Under the pieces are notes generated by a model. The model was not told the origin of the DNA. It saw only the letters and a list, made by a program, of their open reading frames with translations, and ran no database searches. Below, piece by piece: positions 1 through 9,338 of a DNA stretch of 64,000 bases (the first letter of the stretch is position 1; each line of letters starts with the position of its first letter). Both the position numbers and the translations under genes were made by a program. This DNA comes from Bacteroidota bacterium (GTDB taxonomy: Bacteria > Bacteroidota > Bacteroidia > NORP154), in NCBI GenBank assembly GCA_022572355.1, contig JACZWC010000013.1:16786-80785 (forward strand), written 5' to 3'.

Positions 1-681
1 GCTTCCGCTCCAGTTTTGGTATGTGTTGTTTGTCTGATTGTTGTTGGCATCGTAAGTGGATAAGGATTGTATTTCATTCATCCACACACTTCCATCCCAG
101 GTTTGGTGCAGCTTGCTAGTCTGATTATTATTCGCATCGTAGGTGTAAAAATCTTGCTTATCATTTACCCATACACTTGCATCCCATGTTTGCCTTTGAT
201 AACTCGTTAGATTATTGTACACATCGTAGGTGTAAAAATATATTGAATTATTTGACCAAAGATTTCCATTTCCCGATTGAGGTTGCTTGCTTGTCAGGTT
301 ACTATTGGCATCATAAGTGTACAAATATTGAAAATAATACACCCATGCCGTACCATCCCATAATTGGTATTGTTCAAGAGTCTGATTATTATTTCCATCG
401 TAAGTGAAAAGTGATTTGTCTGAGATAATCCAAGTATTGGAGAGCGTATCCCAGCTCCATGTGTAAATACTGTCTAATAAATTTGTTGCTGCTGTAGTAA
501 ATTCCTGTTCGAATTTATTTAAGTCGAACGTTCCTTGCAACGCTATTTCCTTGAGTTCAGGGTGGTTCGTTGATAATGCCGGATTGGTTTGCCATTTGGC
601 TGGAAAAAACTGCTTGTTTTGCGCATTTCCTATTGAAAACAGAAAGACGCTCGTAACTGTTAAGATTAATTTCAGGTTCAT
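1..681 (-). CDS. Secreted YD-type repeat protein, 3' end outside window
   Basis: The reading frame is open from an ATG at 681 to the window edge, so the C-terminus is missing. The first 20 or so residues form a signal peptide (MNLK, hydrophobic stretch, then NAQ), implying export. From about residue 70 the protein is made of a repeat of 29 residues (87 bp): each unit has a YTYDANNNQTS-like start and a WDG..W.N centre. At least five units are visible. The same N-terminal block, including LLDSIY and DTLSN, occurs in the broken gene at 4601-5272, so the two are paralogues. No enzymatic motif is seen. A T9SS sorting domain would be expected at the unseen C-terminus by analogy with the neighbours; this is inference. 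The repeats resemble YD/RHS-like beta structures, but I cannot name a family with confidence. Confidence 0.8.
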   Translation of the reverse strand, partial: MNLKLILTVTSVFLFSIGNAQNKQFFPAKWQTNPALSTNHPELKEIALQGTFDLNKFEQEFTTAATNLLDSIYTWSWDTLSNTWIISDKSLFTYDGNNNQTLEQYQLWDGTAWVYYFQYLYTYDANSNLTSKQPQSGNGNLWSNNSIYFYTYDVYNNLTSYQRQTWDASVWVNDKQDFYTYDANNNQTSKLHQTWDGSVWMNEIQSLSTYDANNNQTNNTYQNWSGS

Positions 682-827
682 AAAGTTTGTGTTTATAGAC
701 TTTTACATTTTAGCCCAGGTAGCCTGTTTTCAATTATCATTCAGATTAATATTCAGAAGTAACATTCAACATGCATTAGATAACTTCGGTGATAAATCAA
801 TGTTAACTACCCCTTGGTTCAGATAAT

Positions 828-2516
828 TTATTTCAATATTAACTGCTCAGTATGCTCACCCACCTGCAGCAGATACATGCCACCCGCATGGCCGTCTAGA
901 TTCACTTCATTGCCCTTCCCTTCTTTAACCAGCTTCCCTTGGGAATTAAAAACCTTCCACCTTTCTGTTGTGATGCCTGCTATCGTAAAGCGGCCACCGC
1001 TTGGGTTGGGGTAAACACTGAGTATGATGTGTGCCAGGACCTCTTTTACACCGGTAGGAACAACCACTTTGAATGGAGCTGAACTCTCAAACGCATAGCT
1101 ACCTCCTGAAATAGTAAGCACGTCATCGGAATCATTAATAAGCTTGATATAACCACTATCAAGAATACCATCACCCCAGCTGTCATAAGCTACTAAGACG
1201 TAGCAAGAAGAAACATCTAAATTAACCGGGGTGCTTACTATTTCGTTGTTCCCATACCCATCCCCGGAATCAATTGCAGCTGTTACTCCATCTTGAAATA
1301 TCTTCCACGATATTTCGCTTCCATAGCCATCGGTTTTCACTTCAACGGCCATACTCGTGTTGTCAGCAACCGGCGCTTCTGTAAAGCTATGCTGAGTAGC
1401 CTGGTCGTTTGAAGCATCCTCATCAGGAATACCATTAGGGTTGCTTGTCCATACGTCCAATATGTTTGTCCCGCCGGTTGGTGTGAAATAAGTAAGAGGA
1501 AGCGCAACAATCTTTTTCTCGTAGCTTTTAAGTGATCCTGTCCAATTATATACATTGATTGTTTCACCATTAATTTGATAGTTAATTTCAACGCTTGTAA
1601 GGGTATCGCCACCATAGTTTATAATTTCAACTACAGAGGATAAACTGTTCCCACAAACAACTGGTGCATTCGCGTCAATGGTATTGGCTGCCGCATCGTT
1701 TGTGTTACCCCCGGTGAATGTAGCTTCTGCATAACCTGCCTGATGAACAACTTTGCTTGTGTCATCTTGTATGAAGCAAACAACCGATAGTTGACCCAGG
1801 TCATAAATATTGCCGGGCCAACTGGCGAAGTCCCAACTCTCTGTAATGCTTAAGGTATCTCCCGGAAGCCACGAGGAACGTATGGAGATACCATCAGCCC
1901 CGGGAAGGAACTTCTTCATCACATTATACAATTCTGTTTCCCCATTTGCCAGGGGGCTGGCCCAGCTTATATGCTCCTCAACAACAGCGATACGCGCTTT
2001 AAGATCCGAACTCCCTACGAAAGCATCCGTAGCCGTAATTGCCATGGTTACAACAATAATACTATCGGTTACATCAACATCAGCGCTTACCTCAATGGTA
2101 AATGGTGACAGAACTGAGGCAGCGAAATCAAGTACATCCTGAGTGTAACCGGATGGGTTGCCGGGATTCGATCCCCATGTGCCAGTGCCACAGCCTCCAC
2201 AATAACTGTTATTGGGTTTTGTACCATCTATGAGAGTCTTGGGCACTGAGCTTATTGAATTGTAACTCCCACGTGCATCCGCTTCAGCCGTATTGTCCGA
2301 ATATGTGGGGTCAGGCCCCCAAATAGGATAATACAACAGTACCGCTTTATCCTTATTTACATTCATCAGTGAGAAAAACGCTGGATTTTGTACGGCTGAC
2401 GGCACACACCAGGAAACGCTATGTTCCTCAATAAGCACCAACCGTTGAGAAGATTGGGCATGTAGCTGTACCGTACAAAGGAGCAGCATTATGGCGATGG
2501 AATAGATTTTTTTCAT
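828..2516 (-). CDS. Omp28-like thioredoxin-fold secreted protein with T9SS type A sorting domain
   Basis: The 562-residue product begins with a clear signal peptide (cleavage near HAQ21). Residues about 25-250 match the Omp28-related thioredoxin-like family of Bacteroidota: an LIEEHS start, a WCVPS active-site region (Cys37 to Ser40), a Q-NPAF helix and a VPKTLIDG cis-proline loop. In related proteins the site is usually CxxC; here the second cysteine is serine, so ordinary disulfide exchange is unlikely. The middle is beta-rich and calcium-binding-like (DSWGDGILDSG). The last 75 residues are a T9SS type A sorting domain (YPNPSGGRF ... GGMYLLQV), so the protein should be exported and anchored or released at the cell surface. 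Its tail is almost identical to that of the next gene upstream. A TAATTTTG -7-like element lies at 2553-2560. It is followed by 146 bp without a gene, in which nothing was recognised. Confidence 0.85.
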   Translation of the reverse strand: MKKIYSIAIMLLLCTVQLHAQSSQRLVLIEEHSVSWCVPSAVQNPAFFSLMNVNKDKAVLLYYPIWGPDPTYSDNTAEADARGSYNSISSVPKTLIDGTKPNNSYCGGCGTGTWGSNPGNPSGYTQDVLDFAASVLSPFTIEVSADVDVTDSIIVVTMAITATDAFVGSSDLKARIAVVEEHISWASPLANGETELYNVMKKFLPGADGISIRSSWLPGDTLSITESWDFASWPGNIYDLGQLSVVCFIQDDTSKVVHQAGYAEATFTGGNTNDAAANTIDANAPVVCGNSLSSVVEIINYGGDTLTSVEINYQINGETINVYNWTGSLKSYEKKIVALPLTYFTPTGGTNILDVWTSNPNGIPDEDASNDQATQHSFTEAPVADNTSMAVEVKTDGYGSEISWKIFQDGVTAAIDSGDGYGNNEIVSTPVNLDVSSCYVLVAYDSWGDGILDSGYIKLINDSDDVLTISGGSYAFESSAPFKVVVPTGVKEVLAHIILSVYPNPSGGRFTIAGITTERWKVFNSQGKLVKEGKGNEVNLDGHAGGMYLLQVGEHTEQLILK

Positions 2517-2557
2517 CTTTCTGTATTTTAATTGTTACAAATTAATGTCAAGCAAAA

Positions 2558-4387
2558 TTATTGCACTAATAACATCTCAGTATACGCACCCACCCGCAGT
2601 AGATACATTCCACTAGCCTGGCCAATTAGGTTTATCTCATTTCCCCTTCCTTCTTTCACTAGCTTCCCAAGGGAATTAAAAACCTGCCACCTTTCTGTTG
2701 TAATGCCTGCTATGGTAAAACGGCCACTGCTTTGGTTGGGGTAGAGTTGTAGGTTACTACCGAAGCTATTTTGCATGATGCCCACAACCGTTACCGCAAA
2801 GCATGTCGAAGTATCCGTGCACCCATTCGCTGTAACAATTACTGCAAAATTACCATTGAATGTTGTGCTGAAACTTTGATTGGTTGCCCCGATGATGGCA
2901 GTCGAATCACAGTAAATCCACTGATAAGTTGCTCCGGTTGAATTGGCAGTCAGTATATCTCCAGCTTGCGTTACGGAAGCGCTATCATTGATATTCACCT
3001 CAACGGAAATTAAGCTGTCACATCCCGCAGCATTGGGCACGGTATCGATGTAAGTACCGCCTACCGTATAGGTCTCATCACCACTTGGAACTGTAACACT
3101 ATCGCAGCCGAATAGTGTAATGGCTCCGCTAGTGTTGGCACATAATAATGAGTAAACCCGCACATGGCCCGCATTCGATCCCGTTTCATCATTCAGCGCA
3201 GCCCCAATTGCCAGGGTCATGCCATCGTTGCTCAGGGTGACGGCCCCGCCTGATTGGTCAGACGACGCTTCTCCGTCAATGTCTGTGCCATGCTTCAGCC
3301 AGTCAAATCCATTCCAAATGAATACCCGAGTGTGACCGGCGTCTGTACCCGTTCCATCATTGTTAATAGCCCCAACGGCGAGTATTGTACCATCGCTGTT
3401 CAGGCTGACAGAATAACCTGACAAGTCACCCATTCCCTCTCCATCAATGTCTGCTCCTTGTTGCGGCCAGTATGTTCCGTTCCAAGTATGAACCCGTACA
3501 TGGCCGGCATCAGTGTCCATTCCATCATTTTTAATAGCCCCAATGGCTAGGGTCATACCATCGCTGCTCAGGCTGACCGCAGTACCAAAATAGTCAGATG
3601 CAGCTTCCCCATTAACATCTGGGCCTTGTTGTACCCAAGCAGAACCCTCCCATTTATAAACCCGTACATGGCCGGCGGCGCTAGCATTGAGTGGAGCCCC
3701 AATGGCCAGGATGCTTCCATCTCCGTTTAGAGCGACAGAACTTCCAGAACGGTCAAAATTAGATTCCCCTACAATGTCCGCGCCTTGTTGCATCCAAGCA
3801 GAACCGTCCCAAGTATATACTCGAGTTTGGGAATTTGAGCTTCCCGGTAGACCAGGAAGCCCAATGGCCAAAACGCTTCCATCACTGCTCAGGCTTACGG
3901 CGTAACCGCAATAACTTTGGTAAATTCCGACGATATCTGCGCCTTGTTGCACCCAATCCGAGCCATTCCAGATGTATACGCGCACTTTGCCGTAATGTGA
4001 AAAGGAATGTCCAGGTGCCCCAATAGCAAGAACACTGCCATCGCTGCTCAGGCTTACCGAGTTACCGAAACGGCAAGAAGATTCCGTGTCGATAATGTTT
4101 GCGCCTTGCTGTATCCAGGCGGAACCATTCCAACTATAGATCTCAACATGGCCGAGTCCACTGTGGGGAGCACCAATGGCCAAGGTAGTGCCATCGCTGC
4201 TCAGGCTGACAGAAGCACCTAAATAGGAATTCGAGTACTCTCCGTCAATGTCTGAGCCTATTTGGGTTTGTGCTATTGCAGAGGTACACCATACCAGACA
4301 AAGCAGGCCATAAACCAGCACCCTGTGTATAGGAAAACATTTTTTAGTTGCAGGTTTTTCTGGTAAAATGGCGGGTGATTTTTTCAC
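2558..4387 (-). CDS. FG-GAP-like seven-bladed repeat protein with T9SS type A sorting domain
   Basis: This 609-residue protein starts at a GTG (4387); the nearest upstream ATG at 4392 is out of frame and closed at once. A long signal peptide ends near AIAQ40. Residues about 45-415 hold seven repeats of about 50 residues, each with a VSLSSDG..LAIGAP strand pair and a V.VY.WNG..W.QQG end, which resembles FG-GAP/integrin-alpha beta-propellers; seven units fit one closed propeller. Two of the blades carry D.DG-type segments. Next comes an Ig/PKD-like region (GCDSL, GCTDTST), then a type A sorting domain almost the same as in the 828-2516 gene. A role in surface adhesion is plausible but not shown. 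The gene lies 41 bp upstream of 828-2516 and may be cotranscribed. A copy of the 78-bp repeated element lies 75 bp before its start. Confidence 0.85.
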   Translation of the reverse strand: MKKSPAILPEKPATKKCFPIHRVLVYGLLCLVWCTSAIAQTQIGSDIDGEYSNSYLGASVSLSSDGTTLAIGAPHSGLGHVEIYSWNGSAWIQQGANIIDTESSCRFGNSVSLSSDGSVLAIGAPGHSFSHYGKVRVYIWNGSDWVQQGADIVGIYQSYCGYAVSLSSDGSVLAIGLPGLPGSSNSQTRVYTWDGSAWMQQGADIVGESNFDRSGSSVALNGDGSILAIGAPLNASAAGHVRVYKWEGSAWVQQGPDVNGEAASDYFGTAVSLSSDGMTLAIGAIKNDGMDTDAGHVRVHTWNGTYWPQQGADIDGEGMGDLSGYSVSLNSDGTILAVGAINNDGTGTDAGHTRVFIWNGFDWLKHGTDIDGEASSDQSGGAVTLSNDGMTLAIGAALNDETGSNAGHVRVYSLLCANTSGAITLFGCDSVTVPSGDETYTVGGTYIDTVPNAAGCDSLISVEVNINDSASVTQAGDILTANSTGATYQWIYCDSTAIIGATNQSFSTTFNGNFAVIVTANGCTDTSTCFAVTVVGIMQNSFGSNLQLYPNQSSGRFTIAGITTERWQVFNSLGKLVKEGRGNEINLIGQASGMYLLRVGAYTEMLLVQ

Positions 4388-4461
4388 GTCATGGCTAGTT
4401 ATTTTCGGTCTTTTCGAAAGTTATATATGCTACAATAATACTTCTCTCATCAAAGTACTGC

Positions 4462-4538
4462 AATACCTAGAGATAGTGAAATTATATACCTATCACTTGT
4501 GATAAAGTGTACTTACACCAGAGATTACAACAAATTTT
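4462..4538. promoter_or_regulatory. Copy 1 of duplicated upstream element with palindrome
   Basis: This segment matches 5334-5411 with about 11 differences in 78 bp. It contains a perfect 14-bp palindrome, TATCACTTGTGATA, at 4491-4504 and nearby GATAGTG half-sites. Both copies lie 60-75 bp before a leftward gene for a secreted protein, which suggests an operator or promoter-proximal site, though it may just be carried along by a duplication. The binding factor is unknown; the NarL-type regulator at 7474 is the nearest candidate. Confidence 0.55.
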
Positions 4539-4600
4539 ATTTTTAAAGTCTTGTATTGACGATGCGATTGACAATAGTGGTTTTTTCATAAGTTCGGTTT

Positions 4601-5272
4601 TCAAGTTTGGAATAATTGACTTGTTTGATTATTGTATGGATCATAGGTGTACATCTCTTATTCCACATTCACCCATGCATTTCCGTCCCCTGTCTGTTGT
4701 AGTCCGCTAGTTTGATTATTGTCTACATCATATGTGTGGATAAGTCGAGCGATATTTATCCATAAAACACCATCCCAAGCAAGTGTTACTTGACTGATCA
4801 AATTATTGTTGCGATCATAATTCAGGAGTTGTTTGGCAAAATTCTCCAAAAAAACGCCATTCCATTTTTGATATCGCCAACTTGTCATATTGCCATTCCC
4901 ATCGTACATAAATAAATCTTGTGTCGCATCATCCCAAAGACTTCCATCATATATCCGACTAAGACAACTTGTTGTATAATTATTAGTGTCATAGGTATAC
5001 AGGATGCTACTGGTTAGTTTCCAGACATTGGAGAGCGTATCCCAATTCCAAATGTATATACTGTCTAGCAAGTTTGAAGCAGCTGACTTAAATTTCTGCT
5101 TGTATTCACTTGAAGTGGGTTCACCGAATGGCACACTTACCTTTATTTTAGCATTTTGGGACACAAACTCTTGACTATTTTGCCATTTGGCGGGCAAATT
5201 TTGATGATCCTGGGAATGAAGCTGCATGGTGCAAAAGGGCAGCAGTATAGCCATGGAATAGATTTTATTCAT
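4601..5272 (-). pseudogene. Truncated YD-type repeat secreted protein (in-frame stop)
   Basis: An ATG at 5272 opens a 204-residue frame that stops at TAA 4658-4660. It has a signal peptide (ending HSQ20), the LLDSIY..W.WDTLSN block found in the gene at 1-681, and four 29-residue YD-type repeats. The stop falls inside a repeat: the same frame continues as EMYTYDPYNNQTSQLFQT for 18 more codons before a second stop at 4601-4603, exactly where the repeat consensus would continue. No T9SS sorting domain follows. This looks like a decayed copy of the 1-681 type gene; a short secreted product could still be made. The duplicated 78-bp element lies just upstream (5334-5411). Confidence 0.7.
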
Positions 5273-5333
5273 AGCACATATATATTTAGCAATTATTTAT
5301 ACCACAATATTACCGATCAAGATGGCACAATGA

Positions 5334-5411
5334 AATACCTAGGGATAGTGAAATTATCTACCTATCAGTAGTGATAAGGTGTACTTACACCAGAGGACAG
5401 GACAAATTATA
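5334..5411. promoter_or_regulatory. Copy 2 of duplicated upstream element
   Basis: Second copy of the element at 4462-4538. The palindrome here is TATCAGTAGTGATA (5363-5376), with one mismatched pair. It lies in the 231-bp space between the leftward broken repeat-protein gene (start 5272) and the rightward histidine kinase gene (start 5504), so it could affect either promoter. Confidence 0.55.
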
Positions 5412-5503
5412 TCGTTTAACCTGAGTGTCGAAAATCCTAAAATATATCCTAATATTGGTAGTCCGCTATTCTTGCCGCATAACTTATGTAAGATCAAATA
5501 TTT

Positions 5504-7456
5504 ATGGTAAAGAAACAATCACAATTTAATCAGCTCTTAGGAACACTTAAAATTATTAAGGTGATCGTTTTTTTAAGTCTTGTTTTAACAATGACCAACG
5601 ATCAACTTCAAGCTGAGGCTCCCAACAGCTCTGGTGAGCGTAGCCGAACCATAGATTCCCTCAAACAAGAACTTGTTAAAGCCGCAGATGATACATCTAA
5701 AATTAAGATATTATATGAGGTGTTTTTTTATTATAGAAGAGTTGAATATAAGCCGGATACGGCATTGTTATATGGAAATCAATATCTGGCAATTGCCGAG
5801 CAATTAAATCCAAAGTTCCTTCAAGGACCTCGTAGAGAATGGTTCATCCTTCATATTGGTATCATTTATGACTACGTAGGTGTTACGTATTATGCAAAAG
5901 GAGACTACTCACTTGCAATGAAAAATTATCTAAAGGCTGAGAAAACGTATGGCAAAATCAATCACCTGGGACAAATCGCACAATGTTATAATAGAATGGG
6001 CCACATTTTCCAAAAACAAGGCCGAGACTCTCTCACACTCGTGTATTTTTTCAAAGCATTGGATACATATGAAAGCGCACAGGATAAGCGAGGTATGGCC
6101 ATTATGCTCAACAATATTGGGGAAGTATATACAGAACAGGGAAAATACGCTGAGGCAATAGATTATCATCTAAGATCTCTGGAATTCAAAAAAGAGATAG
6201 GATATCATAGAGGCACCGCCATGTCGTACAATAACATAGGCGAAATCCATTTCAGAAAAAATGAAATTCAAAAAGCGCTTGATTTTCACCACAAAGCCCT
6301 TGATATTCAAAGGGAAATTAATGACCAACAAGGCCTAACAACCTCCTTAAACAGTATCGGCGATCTATATCTTTATCAAAACAAGGGCAGAGAAGCATTG
6401 AGATATTTATTAGAATGCGCTGAGATTGCAAAAGACTTACATGCAAAAATAGAAATCAAGAATGCTTATGAGAGCATCTCCAAGGCATATGCTCAACTTC
6501 ATAATCATCAAAAGGCTTACTATTATCACCAATTATTTTCAACTACAAAAGACTCAGTATTCAATGAAGCGAGCGCAAAGCAGATAGCCGAAATGCAAAC
6601 TAAATATGAGACAGAAAAGAAAGAGAAAGAAATAGTAACGCTCAATAGCGAAAAGCGCATACAAACCTTGGAATTGCAACAGGAAAAGGCCAAAAATAAA
6701 ACCCAGTTTATAATTTTTTCAGTTGGATTGCTTTTTCTTATCGTGGTCTCTACTTTGCTTTATAATCGTCATCGCCTGAAACAAAAAGCCATAGTTGAGC
6801 GAAAATTCAATCAACTGCAAAAAGAACATTTCAAAGCGGTATTGGTGCAGATAGAAAAGGAAAAGAAAAGTATTGCATTGGAATTACATGACGGGTTGGG
6901 CCATTTGCTTTCAACGGCCAAATTGAATGTATCCTGTTTGGAGGACGCCCTAGTAGACAGTGACACAGAAGAAAAAAAGATCTGGAGAAACTCCATGGAT
7001 ATTATTGATGAGGCTTGCCAGGAAGTAAGAAATGTTTCACATAGTATGATGCCAAGTGCGTTAATTAGACAAGGGATTGAGCCTGCAGTAAGAGAATTGT
7101 TGAGAAAAATAAACACGGCAAAAAAAATAGACGTCCATTTTTATTCTGAAGGGATTGGCAGGGAGATTGACGAATCAGTTGAAATAGCACTTTATAGAAT
7201 TATTCAGGAGGTGTTGAACAATATTATTAAGCATTCAAATGCAAAGAATGCATCCATAAATATGATAAAACAAGGCAACAATATTTCTCTCGTAATAAAG
7301 GATGACGGAATAGGAATAGATCTTGAAAAAATGAATCAATCAGATGGTATTGGATGGAAAAACATATCGTCGAGGGTGGCAATGATGAATGGCGAGATGA
7401 ATATTAAGGGTATACCTGGGGAGGGATCTGTTATTGATATTAAATTAGCAGTTTAA
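5504..7456 (+). CDS. TPR-containing sensor histidine kinase (HisKA_3 type)
   Basis: The 650-residue protein has an N-terminal signal or membrane segment (residues about 18-36), then TPR repeats from about 80 to 350 (for example the NNIGEVYTEQGKYAEAIDYH unit), a coiled coil at 360-400, one membrane segment at about 402-422, and a cytoplasmic kinase. The dimerisation helix carries LELHDGLGHLLS with the phospho-acceptor His462, typical of the HisKA_3 (NarX/DegS-like) class. An HATPase_c domain follows, with N-box IIQEVLNNIIKHS and G-box DDGIGI. The TPR region is predicted to sense in the periplasm. The gene is 17 bp upstream of a NarL-type regulator, its obvious partner. The signal is unknown. 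Confidence 0.93.
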   Translation: MVKKQSQFNQLLGTLKIIKVIVFLSLVLTMTNDQLQAEAPNSSGERSRTIDSLKQELVKAADDTSKIKILYEVFFYYRRVEYKPDTALLYGNQYLAIAEQLNPKFLQGPRREWFILHIGIIYDYVGVTYYAKGDYSLAMKNYLKAEKTYGKINHLGQIAQCYNRMGHIFQKQGRDSLTLVYFFKALDTYESAQDKRGMAIMLNNIGEVYTEQGKYAEAIDYHLRSLEFKKEIGYHRGTAMSYNNIGEIHFRKNEIQKALDFHHKALDIQREINDQQGLTTSLNSIGDLYLYQNKGREALRYLLECAEIAKDLHAKIEIKNAYESISKAYAQLHNHQKAYYYHQLFSTTKDSVFNEASAKQIAEMQTKYETEKKEKEIVTLNSEKRIQTLELQQEKAKNKTQFIIFSVGLLFLIVVSTLLYNRHRLKQKAIVERKFNQLQKEHFKAVLVQIEKEKKSIALELHDGLGHLLSTAKLNVSCLEDALVDSDTEEKKIWRNSMDIIDEACQEVRNVSHSMMPSALIRQGIEPAVRELLRKINTAKKIDVHFYSEGIGREIDESVEIALYRIIQEVLNNIIKHSNAKNASINMIKQGNNISLVIKDDGIGIDLEKMNQSDGIGWKNISSRVAMMNGEMNIKGIPGEGSVIDIKLAV

Positions 7457-7473
7457 ATTATTAGACACCAACG

Positions 7474-8142
7474 ATGAGCACAGACAAGGAGGTTAAATTA
7501 TTAATTGCGGATGACCATCAGTTGTTTATTGACGGGGTTAAGTTACTGATACGAAAAGAGAAGAGTTTCAGGGTAGTTGCAGAAGCACTTAATGGTGTAG
7601 AAGCCATGAAGATTATTAGCGAAGAAGATATTGATGTCCTTCTTACCGATATCAATATGCCCGAAATGGATGGCATTGAGTTGACTAAAATTGTTAAAAG
7701 CCAATATCCCGATATAAAAGTATTGGTGCTAACCATGCACAACGAAGGAGAAATCATTAACGAAATTATTCAGGCTGAAGCTGACGGATACATCTTGAAA
7801 AATACGGGTAAAAAAGAGTTGGTTGAGGCGATCAATAAAATTATGGATGACGGAACCTACTACAGCAACGAAGTGCTCACCATAATGATGCATGACGCAA
7901 AAAGGGAAAAGAAAATTCATGACAATACCAAAAGCCTAACAGAGAGAGAAGTTGAGATCTTGAAGCTTATCGTTCAGGAGTATTCAAGCGTGCAAATTGC
8001 AGAGCGATTGTTCATCAGTAAAAACACCGTAGATACTCACAGGAAGAATATGCTGCAAAAAACCGGAATAAAAACAATTGTAGGGTTAATAAAGTTTGCT
8101 ATCAGCAACAATATTGTAGAAAATAGCTTACCTACCCCTTGA
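7474..8142 (+). CDS. NarL/FixJ-family response regulator
   Basis: The 222-residue protein has a receiver domain with the acidic pair Asp13/Asp14, the phospho-acceptor Asp59 (in LLTDINMPEMDG) and the conserved lysine in ILKNTGKK. The C-terminal LuxR-type helix-turn-helix starts LTEREVEIL and includes the recognition stretch ISKNTVDTHRKNM. It should be phosphorylated by the kinase encoded 17 bp upstream and bind DNA as a dimer, usually at inverted repeats; the palindromic element at 4491 and 5363 is a nearby candidate target (inference). The 161 bp after it, up to the convergent DUF58 gene, show nothing recognisable. Confidence 0.93.
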   Translation: MSTDKEVKLLIADDHQLFIDGVKLLIRKEKSFRVVAEALNGVEAMKIISEEDIDVLLTDINMPEMDGIELTKIVKSQYPDIKVLVLTMHNEGEIINEIIQAEADGYILKNTGKKELVEAINKIMDDGTYYSNEVLTIMMHDAKREKKIHDNTKSLTEREVEILKLIVQEYSSVQIAERLFISKNTVDTHRKNMLQKTGIKTIVGLIKFAISNNIVENSLPTP

Positions 8143-8303
8143 GCAAATCATTAGCGGCCTACTTTTCATTTTTCGATGTAAATGGTAATAGTAGGAGCAC
8201 CCTGATACTATTTGACGAATGCATCCTTACTCCTTCCCGAATTCTTCAGATGGCTTTAACGAAAGCGATGAGAGGCCATAGATGTGACCATTGCTGAAAG
8301 CAT

Positions 8304-9227
8304 CTAAAACATCCGCTCCCTCTTCAATAAATATGGCAACAGAACCTGCTTAAAACCTTCGTTTATGTCAGCATCAACAAAATCAATTTTGTACTGTCCG
8401 CAGCGCACCTTTAACTCAGTGTAGTAATCACCAATTGACTTCAAATACGCCTCCTTTATTTCATTTGGATGGACTTTGATCTCCTCACCAGATTCCGAAT
8501 CGACAAACCTGTAAGGCCTGTTTTCAAAGTCAAAATCTAACTCCTTCGCTTTATCTACAATGTGAAACAACACGATTTCATGATTGTTATGTCGAAGATG
8601 CTGTAGCGCCGAAAACAATTCTTCATTATCCGAATCGTCCATCATATCACTGAATATGATAACAAGCGATCTCCTGTGAATACTCTCCGCTATTTCATGT
8701 AGGGATTTCGCTGCTGATGTGCTTTTGAGATTATCCTCAGGTTTCAAGAGGTTTTCTAATTCAGTATAGAGCTTCTTATGATGGACAGTACTGGATTTGG
8801 CCGGCGTATGCACATCCACCTTATCCGAAAAGATGCTCAATCCAACTGCATCTCTTTGGCTTTTTAAAAGTCGTATTATACACGCAGCGCTATACACAGA
8901 AAAGGCGATCTTATTGAGATTATCCATGTCTTCAAAACCCTTGTTCTCCGGGTAATACATGGATGAGGAACGATCAATTACAATCTGACACCTTAAATTC
9001 GTTTCCTCCTCATAACGTTTAATAAATAATTTTTCGGTGCGAGCGTACAACTTCCAGTCAATGTGCTTGATAGATTCACCATTGTTATAGATTCTGTGCT
9101 CTGCAAATTCAACTGAGAAACCGTGCAAAGGGCTCTTGTGCAATCCAGTGATAAAACCTTCTACTACCTGCTTCGCCAATAGTTCAAGTTTGCTGAATTC
9201 CTGGGTTACCTGAAGATTAAGAGGCAT
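8304..9227 (-). CDS. DUF58 domain protein
   Basis: This 307-residue protein belongs to the DUF58 family, recognised by the HRIYNNGESIKHIDWKLYA motif followed by a vWA-like fold (IDRSSSMYY, a MIDAS-type DxSxS motif, and IIFSDMMDD). Members are usually encoded beside a MoxR AAA+ ATPase and BatA/B proteins and probably act in assembly or maturation of envelope complexes. Here the gene stands alone, convergent with the response regulator and 111 bp from trxA. No signal peptide is present, so it is probably cytoplasmic. The length is normal for the family. Confidence 0.85.
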   Translation of the reverse strand: MPLNLQVTQEFSKLELLAKQVVEGFITGLHKSPLHGFSVEFAEHRIYNNGESIKHIDWKLYARTEKLFIKRYEEETNLRCQIVIDRSSSMYYPENKGFEDMDNLNKIAFSVYSAACIIRLLKSQRDAVGLSIFSDKVDVHTPAKSSTVHHKKLYTELENLLKPEDNLKSTSAAKSLHEIAESIHRRSLVIIFSDMMDDSDNEELFSALQHLRHNNHEIVLFHIVDKAKELDFDFENRPYRFVDSESGEEIKVHPNEIKEAYLKSIGDYYTELKVRCGQYKIDFVDADINEGFKQVLLPYLLKRERMF

Positions 9228-9338
9228 ACTTTATAACATTAATATCCCAACGAAGATAATAACTGAAGATTGTAATTACGCTCTGCGATATGAAGTTACG
9301 AAGTAAAATGAAAAAACGATGGGGCAGTGTAGTGGTAT

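Noticed and set aside
8143..8303. Possible small RNA or terminator between the response regulator and the DUF58 gene
   Set aside because: Only 5-bp inverted repeats were found and no T run; not enough to call.
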